64,000 bases of DNA. Source: Doris montereyensis (Eukaryota > Mollusca > Gastropoda > Nudibranchia > Dorididae). Numbering within the stretch: the first letter of the stretch is position 1; every line of letters begins with the position of its first letter. Location of the stretch: positions 28,682-92,681 of the forward strand of contig JAXRKP010001794.1 of NCBI GenBank assembly GCA_037039925.1. The letters are read 5' to 3'. Shown here in pieces: positions 36,511 to 50,900 of the stretch. The translations under genes were made by a program, and so were the position numbers. The notes below the pieces were generated by a model that was not told where the DNA came from, did no database searches, and saw only the letters and a program-made list of their open reading frames with translations.

Positions 36511-39199
36511 AGAAAGAGTATGTCAATGTGAAAAGAAAAAGTATCTCAATGAGAAAAGAAAGAGTATCTCAATGTGAAAAGAAAGAGTATCTCAATGTGA
36601 AAAGAAAGAGTATCTCAATGTGAAAAGAAAGAGTATCTCAATGAGAAACGAGAGAGTATCTCAACAAGAAAAGAAAGAGTATCTCAACAAGAAAACAAAA
36701 AGAGTATCACAACAAGAAAAGAAAGAGTATCGCAATGAGAAAAGAAAGAATATCTGAACGAGAAAAGAAAGAGTATCTCAATGTGAAAAGAAATAGTATC
36801 TCAATGTGAAAAGAAAGAGTATCTCAACAAGAAAAGAAAGAGTATCTCAACAAGAATAGAAAGAGTATCTCAATGTGAAAAGAAAGAGTATCTCAACAAG
36901 AAAGAGTATCTCAACAAGAAAAGAAAGAGTATCTCAATGTGAAAAGAAAGAGTATCTCAATGTGAAAAGAAAGAGCATCTCAATGTGAAAAGAAAGAGTA
37001 TCTCAATGTGAAAAGAAAGAGTATCTCAATTTGAAAAGAAAGAGTATCTCAATAAGAAAAGAAAGAGTATCTCAATAAGAAAAGGAAGACTATCTCAATG
37101 TGAAAAGAAGGAGTATCTCAATGTGAAAAGAAAGAGTTTCTCAATGTGAAAAGAAAGAGTATCTCAATAAGAAAAGAAAGAGTATCTCAAAGTGAAAAGA
37201 TAGAGTATCTCAATGAGAAAAGAAAGAGTATCTCAATGTGAAAAGAAAGAGTATCTCAACTAGAAAAAGAAAGAGTATCTCAACAACAAAAGAAAAAGTA
37301 TCTCAACAAGAAAAGATAGAGTATCTCAATGAGAAAAGAAAGAGTATGTCAATGTGAAAAGAAAGAGTATCTCAATGTAAAAAAAGAAAGAGTATCTCAA
37401 AAAGAAAAGAAAGAGTATCTCAATGAGTAAAGAAAGAAAATCTCAATGTGAAAAGAAAGAGTATCTCAATGAGAAAACAAAGAGTATCTCAATGTGAAAA
37501 GATAGAGTATCTCAATGGGAAAAGAAAGAGTATCTCAATGTGAAAAGAAAGAGTATCTCAATGCGAAAAGATAGAGTACCTTCAATGTGAAAAAAGAGTA
37601 TCTCAATGAGAAAAGAAAGAGTATCTCAACAAGACAAGAAAGAGTATCTCAATGTACAAAGAAAGAGTATCTCAACAAGAAAAGAAAGAATATCTCAACA
37701 AAAAAAGAAAGAGTATCTCAACAGGAAAAGAAAGAGTATGTCAATGTGAAAAGAGAAAGTATCTCAATGAGAAAAGAAAGAGTATCTCAATGTGAAAAGA
37801 AAGAGTATCTCAATGTGAAAAGAAAGAGTATCTCAATGTGAAAAGAAAGAGTATCTCAACAAAAAAGAGAGAGTATCTCAACAAGAAAAGAAAGAGTATC
37901 TCAACAAGAAAACAAAAAGAGTATCACAACAAGAAAAGAAAGAGTATCTCAATGAGAAAAGAAAGAGTATCTGAACGAGAAAAGAAAGAGTATCTCAAGG
38001 TGAAAAGAAATAGTATCTCAATGTGAAAAGAAAGAGTATCTGAACAAGAAAAGAAAGAGTATCTCAACAAGAATAGAAAGAGTATCTCAATGTGAAAAGA
38101 AAGAGTATCTCAACAAGAAAAAGAAAGAGTATCTCAATGTGAAAAGAAAGAGTATCTCAATTTGAAAAGAAAGAGTATCTCAATGAGAAAAGAAAGAGTA
38201 TCTCAATGAGAAAAGAAAGAGCATCTCAATGAGAAAAGAAAGAGTATCTCAATGTGAAAAGAAAGAGTATCTCATTGTGAAAAGAAACAGTATCTCAATG
38301 TGAAAAGAAAGACTATCTCAATGTGAAAAGAAACAGTATCTCAATGTGGAAAGAAAGAGTATCTCAATGTGAAAAGAAAGAGTATCTCAATGAGAAAAGA
38401 AAGAGCATCTCAATGAGAAAAGAAAGAGTATCTCAATGTGAAAAGATAGAGTATCTCAATGAGAAAAGAAAGAATATCTCAATGTGAAAAGAAAGAGTAT
38501 TTCAATGAGAAAAGATAGAGTATCTCAATGTGAAAAGATAGAGTATCTCAATGTGAAAAGAAAGAGTATCTCAATGTGAAAAGAAAGAGTATCTCAACAA
38601 AAAAAGAAAGAGTATCTCAATGTGAAAAGAAAGAGCATCTCAACAAGAAAAGAAAGAGTATCTCAACAAGAAAACAAAAAGAGTATCTCAATGAGTAAAG
38701 AAAGAGTATCTCAATGTGAAAAGAAACAGTATCTCAACGAGAAAAGAAAGAGTATCTCAATATAAAACGAAAGAGTATCTCAACAAGAACAGAAAGAGTA
38801 TCTCAACAAGAAAAGAAAGAGTATCTTAATGAGCAAAGAAAGAGTATCTGAACGAGAAAGGAAAGAGTGTCTCAATGTGAAAGGAAAGAGTATCTCAATG
38901 TGAAAAGAAAGAGTATCTCAATGTGAAAAGAAAGAGTATCTTAAACGAGAAAAGAAAGAGTATCTCCACAAGAAAAGATAGAGTATCTCAATGAGAAAAG
39001 AAAGAGTATGTCAATGTGAAAAGAAAGATTATCTCAATGTGAAAAGATAGAGTATCTGAATCAGTAAAGAAACAGTATGTCAATGTGAAAAGAAAGAGTA
39101 TCTAAATGTGAAAAGAAAGAGTATCTCAATGAGAAAACAAAGAGTATCTCAATGAGAAAAGATAGAGTATGTCAATGTGAAAAGAAAGAGTATCTCAAT

Positions 39200-42100
39200 G
39201 TGAAAAGAAAGAGTATCTCAATGTGAAAAGAAAGAGTATCTTAACAAGAAAAAATGGAGTATCTCAATGAGAAAAGAGAGAGTATCTCAACAAGAAAAGA
39301 AAGAGTATCTCAACAAGAAAAAGAAAGAGTATCTCAACAAGAAAAGAAAGAGTATTTCACCAAGAAAAGAAAGAGTATCTCAACAAGAAAAGAAAGAGTA
39401 TTTCAACAAGAAAATAAAAAGTATCTCAACAAGAAAAGAAAGAGTATCTCAAGAAGAAAAGGAAGAGTATCTCAATGTGAAAAGAAATAATATCTTAACA
39501 AGAAAAGAAAGAGTATCTCAACAAGAAAAGAAAGAGTATCTCAATGAGAAAAGAAAGAATATCTGAATGTGAAAAGAAAGAGTATCTCAATGAAATAAGA
39601 GAGACTATCTCAACAAGAACAGAAAGAGTATCTCAATAAGAAAAGAAAGAGTATCTTAATGAGAAAAGAAAGAGTATCTGAACGAGAAAAGAAAGAGTAT
39701 CTCAATGTGAAAAGAAAGCGTATCTCAATGTGAAAGGAAAGAGTATCTCAATGTGAAAAGAAAGAGTATCTCAATGTCAAAAGAAAGAGTATCTCAACGA
39801 GAAAAGAAAGAGTATCTCAACAAGAAAAGATAGAGTATCTCAATGAGAAAAGAAAGAGTATGTCAATGTGAAAAGAAAGAGTATCTCAATGTGAAAAGAT
39901 AGAGTATCTGAATCAGTAAAGAAAGAGTATGTCAATGTGAAAAGAAAGAGTATCTAAATGTGAAAAGAAAGAGTATCTCAACGAGAAAAAGAAAGAGTAT
40001 CTCAATGTGAAAAGAAAGAGTATCTCAACTAGAAAAGAAAGAGTATCTCAACAACAAAAGAAAAAGTATCTCAACAAGAAAAGATAGAGTATCTCAATGA
40101 GAAAAGAAAGAGAAGGTCAATGTTAAAAGAAAGAGTATCTCAATGTAAAAAGAAAGAGTATCTCAACAAGAAAAGAAAGAGTATCTCAATGAGTAAAGAA
40201 AGAAAATCTCAATGTGAAAAGAAAGAGTATCTCAATGAGAAAACAAAGAGTATCTCAATGTGAAAAGATAGAGTATCTCAATGGGAAAAGAAAGAGTATC
40301 TCAATGTGAAAAGAAAGAGTATCTCAATGCGAAAAGATAGAGTACCTTCAATGTGAAAAAAAGAGTATCTCAATGAGAAAAAGAAAGAGTATCTCAACAA
40401 GACAAGAAAAAGTATCTCAATGTACAAAGAAAGAGTATCTCAACAAGAAAAAGAAAGAATATCTCAACAAAAAAAGAAAGAGTATCTCAACAGGAAAAGA
40501 AAGAGTATGTCAATGAAAAGAAAAAGCATCTCAATGAGAAAAGAAAGAGTATCTCAATGTGAAAAGAAAGAGTATCTCAATGTGAAAAGAAAGAGTATCT
40601 GAATGAAAAGAAAGAGTATCTCAATGAAACAAGAAAGAGTATCTCAACAAGAAAAGAAAGAGTATCTATACAAGAAAACAAAAGAGTATCACAACAAGAA
40701 AAGAAAGAGTATCTCAATGAGAAAAGAAAGAGTATCTGAACGAGAAAAGAAAGAGTATCTCAAGGTGAAAAGAAATAGTATCTCAATGTGAAAAGAAAGA
40801 GTATCTCAACAAGAAAAGAAAGAGTATCTCAATGTGCAAAGAAAGAGTATCTCAATGTGAAAAGAAAGAGTATCTCAATGAGAAAAGAAAGAGTATCTCA
40901 ATGAGAAAAGAAAGAGCATCTCAATGAGAAAAGAAAGAGTATCTCAATGTGAAAAGAAAGAGTATCTCAATGAGAAAACAAAGAGTATCTCAATGAGAAA
41001 AGATAGAGTATCTCAATGTGAAAAGAAAGAGTATCTCAATGTGAAAAAAAAGAGTATCTCAATGTGAAAAAGAAAGAGTATCTTAACAAGAAAAAAATGG
41101 AGTATCTCAATGAGAAAAGAGAGAGTATCTCAACAAGAAAAGAAAGAGTATCTCAACAAGAAAAGAAAGAGTATCTCAACAAGAAAAGAAAGAGTATTTC
41201 ACCAAGAAAAGAAAGAGTATCTCAACAAGAAAAGAAAGAGTATTTCAACAAGAAAATAAAAAGTATCTCAACAAGAAAAGAAAGAGTATCTCAAGAAGAA
41301 AAGGAAGAGTATCTCAATGTGAAAAGAAATAATATCTTAACAAGAAAAGAAAGAGTATCTCAACAAGAAAAGAAAGAGTATCTCAATGAGAAAAGAAAGA
41401 GTATCTGAATGTGAAAAGAAAGAGTATCTCAATGAAATAAGAGAGAGTATCTCAACAAGAACACAAAGAGTATCTCAATAAGAAAAGAAAGAGTATCTTA
41501 ATGAGAAAAGAAAGAGTATCTGAACGAGAAAAGAAAGAGTATCTCAATGTGAAAAGAAAGCGTATCTCAATGTGAAAGGAAAGAGTATCTCAATGTGAAA
41601 AGAAAGAGTATCTCAATGTCAAAAGAAAGAGTATCTCAACGAGAAAAGAAAGAGTATCTCAACAAGAAAAGATAGAGTATCTCAATGAGAAAAGAAAGAG
41701 TATGTCAATGTGAAAAGAAAGAGTATCTCAATGTGAAAAGATAGAGTATCTGAATCAGTAAAGAAAGAGTATGTCAATGTGAAAAGAAAGAGTATCTAAA
41801 TGTGAAAAGAAAGAGTATCTCAACGAGAAAAGAAAGAGTATCTCAATGTGAAAAGAAAGAGTATCTCAACTAGAAAAGAAAGAGTATCTCAACAACAAAA
41901 GAAAAAGTATCTCAACAAGAAAAGATAGAGTATCTCAATGAGAAAAGAAAGAGTAGGTCAATGTTAAAAGAAAGAGTATCTCAATGTAAAAAGAAAGAGT
42001 ATCTCAACAAGAAAAGAAAGAGTATCTCAATGAGTAAAGAAAGAAAATCTCAATGTGAAAAGAAAGAGTATCTCAATGAGAAAACAAAGAGTATCTCAAT

Positions 42101-42880
42101 GTGAAAAGATAGAGTATCTCAATGGGAAAAGAAAGAGTATCTCAATGTGAAAAGAAAGAGTATCTCAATGCGAAAAGATAGAGTACCTTCAATGTGAAAA
42201 AAGAGTATCTCAATGAGAAAAGAAAGAGTATCTCAACAAGACAAGAAAAAGTATCTCAATGTACAAAGAAAGAGTATCTCAACAAGAAAAGAAAGAATAT
42301 CTCAACAAAAAAAGAAAAAGTATCTCAACAGGAAAAGAAAGAGTATGTCAATGTGAAAAGAAAAAGTATCTCAATGAGAAAAAGAAAGAGTATCTCAATG
42401 TGAAAAGAAAGAGTATCTCAATGTGAAAAGAAAGAGTATCTGAATGTGAAAAGAAAAGAGTATCTCAATGAAATAAGAGAGAGTATCTCAACAAGAAAAG
42501 AAAGAGTATCTATACAAGAAAACAAAAAGAGTATCACAACAAGAAAAGAAAGAGTATCTCAATGAGAAAAGAAAAAGTATCTGAACGAGAAAAGAAAGAG
42601 TATCTCAAGGTGAAAAGAAATAGTATCTCAATGTGAAAAGAAAGAGTATCTCAACAAGAAAAGAAAGAGTATCTCAATGTGCAAAGAAAGAGTATCTCAA
42701 TGTGAAAAGAAAGAGTATCTCAATGAGAAAAGAAAGAGTATCTCAATGAGAAAAGAAAGAGCATCTCAATGAGAAAAGAAAGAGTATCTCAATGTGAAAA
42801 GAAAGAGTATCTCATTGTGAAAAGAAACAGTATCTCAATGTGAAAAGAAAGAGTATCTCAATGTGAAAAAGAAACAGTAT
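39200..42880 (+). repeat. Tandem pair of 1.84-kb units
   Basis: Landmarks in the first unit recur about 1,841 bp later: ttaacaagaaaaa(a)tggag at 39,241 and 41,082, gaatcag at 39,910 and 41,752, the aggtcaatgttaaaag landmark near 40,114 and 41,955, and gagtacctt at 40,340 and 42,181. 1,841 is close to 80 x 23 (1,840). The copies differ by scattered single changes. Confidence 0.85.
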
Positions 42881-45800
42881 CTCAATGTGAAAAGAAAGAG
42901 TATCTCAATGAGAAAAGAAAGAGCATCTCAATGAGAAAAGAAAGAGTATCTCAATGTGAAAAGATAGAGTATCTCAATGAGAAAAGAAAGAATATCTCAA
43001 TGTGAAAAGAAAGAGTATTTCAATGAGAAAAGATAGAGTATCTCAATGTGAAAAGATAGAGTATCTCAATGTGAAAAGAAAGAGTATCTAAATGTGAAAA
43101 GAAAGAGTATCTCAACAAGAAAAGAAAGAGTATCTCAATGTGAAAAGAAAGAGCATCTCAACAAGAAAAGAAAGAGTATCTCAACAAGAAAACAAAAAGA
43201 GTATCTCAATGAGTAAAGAAAGAGTATCTCAATGTGAAAAGAAACAGTATCTCAACGAGAAAAGAAAGAGTATCTCAATATAAAACGAAAGAGTATCTCA
43301 ACAAGAACAGAAAGAGTATCTCAACAAGAAAAGAAAGAGTATCTTAATGAGAAAAGAAAGAGTATCTGAACGAGAAAAGAAAGAGTATCTCAATGTGAAA
43401 GGAAAGAGTATCTCAATGTGAAAAGAAAGAGTATCTCAACAAGAAAAGATAGAGTATCTCAATGAGAAAAGAAAGAGTATGTCAATGTGAAAAGAAAGAT
43501 TATCTCAATGTGAAAAGATAGAGTATCTGAATCAGTAAAGAAACAGTATGTCAATGTGAAAAGAAAGAGTGTTTAAATGTGAAAAGAAAGAGTATCTCAA
43601 TGAGAAAACAAAGAGTATCTCAATGAGAAAAGATAGAGTTTGTCAATGTGAAAAGAAAGAGTATCTCAATGTGAAAAGAAAGAGTATCTCAACAAGAAAA
43701 GAAAGATTATCTCAATGAGTAAAGAAAGAAAAATCGCAATGTGAAAAGAAAGAGTATCTCAATGAAAAAAACAAAGAGTATCTCAATGTGAAAAGATAGA
43801 GTATCTCAATGGGAAAAGAAAGAGTATCTCAATGTGAAAAGAAAGAGTATCTCTATGTGAAAAGAAAGAGTATCTCAATGCGAAAAGATAGAGTACCTCA
43901 ATGTGAAAAAAGAGTATCTCAATGAGAAAAAAAAGAGTATCTCAACAAGACAAGAAAGAGTATCTCAATGTGCAAAGAAAGAGTATCTCAACAAGAAAAG
44001 AAAGAATATCTCAACAAAAAAAAAGAAAGATTATCTCAACAGGAAAAGAAAGAGTATCTCAATGTGAAAAGAAAGAGTATCTCAATGTGAAAAGAAAGAG
44101 TATCTCAATGAGAAAAGAGAGAGTATCTCAACAAGAAAACAAAAGAGTATCACAACAAGAAAAGAAAGAGTATCTGAATGAGAAAAGAAAGAGTATCTGA
44201 ACGAGAAAAGAAAGAGTATCTCAATGTGAAAAGAAATAGTATCTCAACAAGAAAAGAAAGAGTATCTCAACAAGAAAAGAAAGAGTATCTCAAACAGAAA
44301 AGAAAGAGTATCTCAATGAGAAAAGAAAGAGTATCTCCACAAGAAAAGAAAGAGTATCTCAACAAGAAAAGAAAGAGTATCTCAACAAGAAAAGAAAGAG
44401 TACTTCAATGTGAAAAGAAAGATTATCTCAATGTGAAAAGAAAGAGTATCTCAATGTGAAGAGAAAGAGTATCTCAATGTGAAAAAGAAAGAGTATCTTA
44501 ACAAGAAAAGATAGAGTATCTCAATGTGAAAAGAGAGAGTATCTCAACAAGAAAAGAAAGAGTATCTCAACAAGAAAACAAAAAGAGTATCTCAATGAGT
44601 AAAGAAAGAGTATCTCAATGTGAAAAGAAAGAGTATCTCAACGAGAAAAGAAAGAGTATCTCAATATAAAACGAAAGAGTATCTCAACAAGAACAGAAAA
44701 GAGTATCTCAATTAGAAAAAAGAGTATCTTAATGAGAAAAGAAAGAGTATCTGAACGAGAAAAGAAAGAGTATCTCAATGTGAAAAGAAAGCGTATCTCA
44801 ATGTGAAAGGAAAGAGTATCTCAATGTGAAAAGAAAGAGTATCTCAATGTCAAAAGAAAGAGTATCTCAACGAGAAAAGAAAGAGTATCTCAACAAGAAA
44901 AGATAGAGTATCTCAATGAGAAAAGAAAGAGTATGTCAATGTGAAAAGAAAGAGTATCTCAATGTGAAAAGATAGAGTATCTGAATCAGTAAAGAAAGAG
45001 TATGTCAATGTGAAAAGAAAGAGTATCTAAATGTGAAAAAGAAAGAGTATCTCAACGAGAAAAGAAAGAGTATCTCAATGTGAAAAGAAAGAGTATCTCA
45101 ACTAGAAAAGAAAGAGTATCTCAACAACAAAGAAAAAGTATCTCAACAAGAAAAGATAGAGTATCTCAATGAGAAAAGAAAGAGTAGGTCAATGTTAAAA
45201 GAAAGAGTATCTCAATGTAAAAGAAAGAGTATCTCAACAAGAAAAGAAAGAGTATCTCAATGAGTAAAGAAAGAAAATCTCAATGTGAAAAGAAAGAGTA
45301 TCTCAATGAGAAAACAAAGAGTATCTCAATGTGAAAAGATAGAGTATCTCAATGGGAAAAGAAAGAGTATCTCAATGTGAAAAGAAAGAGTATCTCAATG
45401 CGAAAAGATAGAGTACCTTCAATGTGAAAAAAGAGTATCTCAATGAGAAAAGAAAGAGTATCTCAACAAGACAAGAAAAAAAGTATCTCAATGTACAAAG
45501 AAAGAGTATCTCAACAAGAAAAGAAAGAATATCTCAACAAAAAAAGAAAAAAGTATCTCAACAGGAAAAGAAAGAGTATGTCAATGTGAAAAGAAAAAGT
45601 ATCTCAATGAGAAAAGAAAGAGTATCTCAATGTGAAAAGAAAGAGTATCTCAATGTGAAAAGAAAGAGTATCTGAATGTGAAAAGAAAGAGTATCTCAAT
45701 GAAATAAGAGAGAGTATCTCAACAAGAAAAGAAAGAGTATCTATACAAGAAAACAAAAAGAGTATCACAACAAGAAAAGAAAGAGTATCTCAATGAGAAA

Positions 45801-47908
45801 AGAAAAAGTATCTGAACGAGAAAAGAAAGAGTATCTCAAGGTGAAAAGAAATAGTATCTCAATGTGAAAAGAAAGAGTATCTCAACAAGAAAAGAAAGAG
45901 TATCTCAATGTGCAAAGAAAGAGTATCTCAATGTGAAAAGAAAGAGTATCTCAATCAGAAAAGAAAGAGTATCTCAATGAGAAAAGAAAGAGCATCTCAA
46001 TGAGAAAAGAAAGAGTATCTCAATGTGAAAAGAAAGAGTATCTCATTGTGAAAAGAAACAGTATCTCAATGTGAAAAGAAAGAGTATCTCAATGTGAAAA
46101 GAAACAGTATCTCAATGTGAAAAGAAAGAGTATCTCAATGAGAAAAGAAAGAGCATCTCAATGAGAAAAGAAAGAGTATCTCAATGTGAAAAGATAGAGT
46201 ATATCAATGAGAAAAGAAAGAATATCTCAATGTGAAAAGAAAGAGTATTTCAATGAGAAAAGATAGAGTATCTCAATGTGAAAAGATAGAGTATCTCAAT
46301 GTGAAAAGAAAGAGTATCTAAATGTGAAAAGAAAGAGTGTCTCAACAAGAAAAGAAAGAGTATCTCAATGTGAAAAGAAAGAGCATCTCAACAAGAAAAG
46401 AAAGAGTATCTCAACAAGAAAACAAAAAGAGTATCTCAATGAGTAAAAAGAAAGAGTATCTCAATGTGAAAAGAAACAGTATCTCAACGAGAAAAGAAAG
46501 AGTATCTCAATATAAAACGAAAGAGTATCTCAACAAGAACAGAAAGAGTATCTCAACAAGAAAAGAAAGAGTATCTTAATGAGAAAAGAAAGAGTATCTG
46601 AACGAGAAAAGAAAGAGTATCTCAATGTGAAAGGAAAGAGTATCTCAATGTGAAAAGAAAGAGTATCTCAATGTGAAAAGAAAGAGTATCTTAAACAAGA
46701 AAAGAAAGAGTATCTCAACAAGAAAAGATAGAGTATCTCAATGTGAAAAGAAAGAGTATCTCAATGTGAAAAGAAAGAGTATCTAAATGTGAAAAGAAAG
46801 AGTATCTCAACGAGAAAAGAAAGAGTATCTCAATGAGAAAAGAAAGAGTATCTCAATGAGAAAAGAAAGAGCATCTCAATGAGAAAGAAAGAGTATCTCA
46901 ATGTGAAAAGAAAGAGTATCTCAATGAGAAAACAAAGAGTATCTCAATGAGAAAAGATAGAGTATGTCAATGTGAAAAGAAAGAGTATCTCAATGTGAAA
47001 AAAAAGAGTATCTCAATGTGAAAAGAAAGAGTATCTTAACAAGAAAAAATGGAGTATCTCAATGAGAAAAGAGAGAGTATCTCAACAAGAAAAGAAAGAG
47101 TATCTCAACAAGAAAAGAAAGAGTATCTCAACAAGAAAAGAAAGAGTATTTCACCAAGAAAAGAAAGAGTATCTCAACAAGAAAAGAAAGAGTATTTCAA
47201 CAAGAAAAGAAAAAGTATCTCAACAAGAAAAGAAAGAGTATCTCAAGAAGAAAAGGAAGAGTATCTCAATGTGAAAAGAAATAATATCTTAACAAGAAAA
47301 GAAAGAGTATCTCAACAAGAAAAGAAAGAGTATCTCAATGAGAAAAGAAAGAGTATCTGAATGTGAAAAGAAAGAGTATCTCAATGAAATAAGAGAGAGT
47401 ATCTCAACAAGAACAAGAAAGAGTATCTCAATAAGAAAAGAAAGAGTATCTTAATGAGAAAAGAAAGAGTATCTGAACGAGAAAAGAAAGAGTATCTCAA
47501 TGTGAAAAGAAAGCGTATCTCAATGTGAAAGGAAAGAGTATCTCAATGTGAAAAGAAAGAGTATCTCAATGTCAAAAGAAAGAGTATCTCAACGAGAAAA
47601 GAAAGAGTATCTCAACAAGAAAAGATAGAGTATCTCAATGAGAAAAGAAAGAGTATGTCAATGTGAAAAGAAAGAGTATCTCAATGTGAAAAGATAGAGT
47701 ATCTGAATCAGTAAAGAAAGAGTATGTCAATGTGAAAAGAAAGAGTATCTAAATGTGAAAAGAAAGAGTATCTCAACGAGAAAAGAAAGAGTATCTCAAT
47801 GTGAAAAGAAAGAGTATCTCAACTAGAAAAGAAAGAGTATCTCAACAACAAAAGAAAAAGTATCTCAACAAGAAAAGATAGAGTATCTCAATGAGAAAAG
47901 AAAGAGTA
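41956..47908 (+). repeat. HOR block 2 super-unit P (5.95 kb)
   Basis: Taken from one ggtcaatgtt landmark (41,956) to the second next (47,909), this is 5,953 bp, about 259 monomers. It contains an internal ggtcaatgtt at 45,187, so it is itself a 3.23-kb plus a 2.72-kb sub-unit. The 3.23-kb part carries the gaatcagtaaagaaacag variant (43,529) and a tgtttaaatg unit near 43,570. The 2.72-kb part carries the tggag unit near 47,048. Confidence 0.85.
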
Positions 47909-50900
47909 GGTCAATGTTAAAGAAAGAGTATCTCAATGTAAAAAGAAAGAGTATCTCAACAAGAAAAGAAAGAGTATCTCAATGAGTAAAGAAAGAAAAT
48001 CTCAATGTGAAAAGAAAGAGTATCTCAATGAGAAAACAAAGAGTATCTCAATGTGAAAAGATAGAGTATCTCAATGGGAAAAGAAAGAGTATCTCAATGT
48101 GAAAAGAAAGAGTATCTCAATGCGAAAAGATAGAGTACCTTCAATGTGAAAAAAAAGAGTATCTCAATGAGAAAAGAAAGAGTATCTCAACAAGACAAGA
48201 AAAAGTATCTCAATGTACAAAGAAAGAGTATCTCAACAAGAAAAGAAAGAATATCTCAACAAAAAAAGAAAAAGTATCTCAACAGGAAAAGAAAGAGTAT
48301 GTCAATGTGAAAAGAAAAAAGTATCTCAATGAGAAAAGAAAGAGTATCTCAATGTGAAAAGAAAGAGTATCTCAATGTGAAAAGAAAGAGTATCTGAATG
48401 TGAAAAGAAAGAGTATCTCAATGAAATAAGAGAGAGTATCTCAACAAGAAAAGAAAGAGTATCTATACAAGAAAACAAAAAGAGTATCACAACAAGAAAA
48501 GAAAGAGTATCTCAATGAGAAAAGAAAAAGTATCTGAACGAGAAAAGAAAGAGTATCTCAAGGTGAAAAGAAATAGTATCTCAATGTGAAAAGAAAGAGT
48601 ATCTCAACAAGAAAAGAAAGAGTATCTCAATGTGCAAAGAAAGAGTATCTCAATGTGAAAAGAAAGAGTATCTCAATGAGAAAAGAAAGAGTATCTCAAT
48701 GAGAAAAGAAAGAGCATCTCAATGAGAAAAGAAAGAGTATCTCAATGTGAAAAGAAAGAGTATCTCATTGTGAAAAGAAACAGTATCTCAATGTGAAAAG
48801 AAAGAGTATCTCAATGTGAAAAGAAACAGTATCTCAATGTGAAAAGAAAGAGTATCTCAATGAGAAAAGAAAGAGCATCTCAATGAGAAAAGAAAGAGTA
48901 TCTCAATGTGAAAAGATAGAGTATCTCAATGAGAAAAGAAAGAATATCTCAATGTGAAAAGAAAGAGTATTTCAATGAGAAAAGATAGAGTATCTCAATG
49001 TGAAAAGATAGAGTATCTCAATGTGAAAAGAAAGAGTATCTAAATGTGAAAAGAAAGAGTATCTCAACAAGAAAAGAAAGAGTATCTCAATGTGAAAAGA
49101 AAGAGCATCTCAACAAGAAAAGAAAGAGTATCTCAACAAGAAAACAAAAAGAGTATCTCAATGAGTAAAGAAAGAGTATCTCAATGTGAAAAGAAACAGT
49201 ATCTCAACGAGAAAAGAAAGAGTATCTCAATATAAAACGAAAGAGTATCTCAACAAGAACAGAAAGAGTATCTCAACAAGAAAAGAAAGAGTATCTTAAT
49301 GAGAAAAGAAAGAGTATCTGAACGAGAAAAGAAAGAGTATCTCAATGTGAAAGGAAAGAGTATCTCAATGTGAAAAGAAAGAGTATCTCAACAAGAAAAG
49401 ATAGAGTATCTCAATGAGAAAAGAAAGAGTATGTCAATGTGAAAAGAAAGATTATCTCAATGTGAAAAGATAGAGTATCTGAATGTGTAAAGAAACAGTA
49501 TGTCAATGTGAAAAGAAAGAGTGTTTAAATGTGAAAAGAAAGAGTATCTCAATGAGAAAACAAAGAGTATCTCAATGAGAAAAGATAGAGTTTGTCAATG
49601 TGAAAAGAAAGAGTATCTCAATGTGAAAAGAAAGAGTATCTCAACAAGAAAAGAAAGATTATCTCAATGAGTAAAGAAAGAAAATCGCAATGTGAAAAGA
49701 AAGAGTATCTCAATGAAAAAACAAAGAGTATCTCAATGTGAAAAGATAGAGTATCTCAATGGGAAAAGAAAGAGTATCTCAATGTGAAAAGAAAGAGTAT
49801 CTCTATGTGAAAAGAAAGAGTATCTCAATGCGAAAAGATAGAGTACCTCAATGTGAAAAAAAAAAAAAGAGTATCTCAATGAGAAAAAAAGAGTATCTCA
49901 ACAAGACAAGAAAGAGTATCTCAATGTGCAAAGAAAGAGTATCTCAACAAGAAAAGAAAGAATATCTCAACAAAAAAAAGAAAGATTATCTCAACAGGAA
50001 AAGAAAGAGTATCTCAATGTGAAAAGAAAGAGTATCTCAATGTGAAAAGAAAGAGTATCTCAATGAGAAAAGAGAGAGTATCTCAACAAGAAAACAAAAG
50101 AGTATCACAACAAGAAAAGAAAGAGTATCTGAATGAGAAAAGAAAGAGTATCTGAACGAGAAAAGAAAGAGTATCTCAATGTGAAAAGAAATAGTATCTC
50201 AACAAGAAAAGAAAGAGTATCTCAACAAGAAAAGAAAGAGTATCTCAAACAGAAAAGAAAGAGTATCTCAATGAGAAAAGAAAGAGTATCTCCACAAGAA
50301 AAGAAAGAGTATCTCAACAAGAAAAGAAAGAGTATCTCAACAAGAAAAGAAAGAGTACTTCAATGTGAAAAGAAAGATTATCTCAATGTGAAAAGAAAGA
50401 GTATCTCAATGTGAAGAGAAAGAGTATCTCAATGTGAAAAGAAAGAGTATCTTAACAAGAAAAGATAGAGTATCTCAATGTGAAAAGAGAGAGTATCTCA
50501 ACAAGAAAAGAAAGAGTATCTCAACAAGAAAACAAAAAGAGTATCTCAATGAGTAAAGAAAGAGTATCTCAATGTGAAAAGAAAGAGTATCTCAACGAGA
50601 AAAGAAAGAGTATCTCAATATAAAACGAAAGAGTATCTCAACAAGAACAGAAAGAGTATCTCAATTAGAAAAAAGAGTATCTTAATGAGAAAAGAAAGAG
50701 TATCTGAACGAGAAAAGAAAGAGTATCTCAATGTGAAAAGAAAGCGTATCTCAATGTGAAAGGAAAGAGTATCTCAATGTGAAAAGAAAGAGTATCTCAA
50801 TGTCAAAGAAAGAGTATCTCAACGAGAAAAGAAAGAGTATCTCAACAAGAAAAGATAGAGTATCTCAATGAGAAAAGAAAGAGTATGTCAATGTGAAAAG

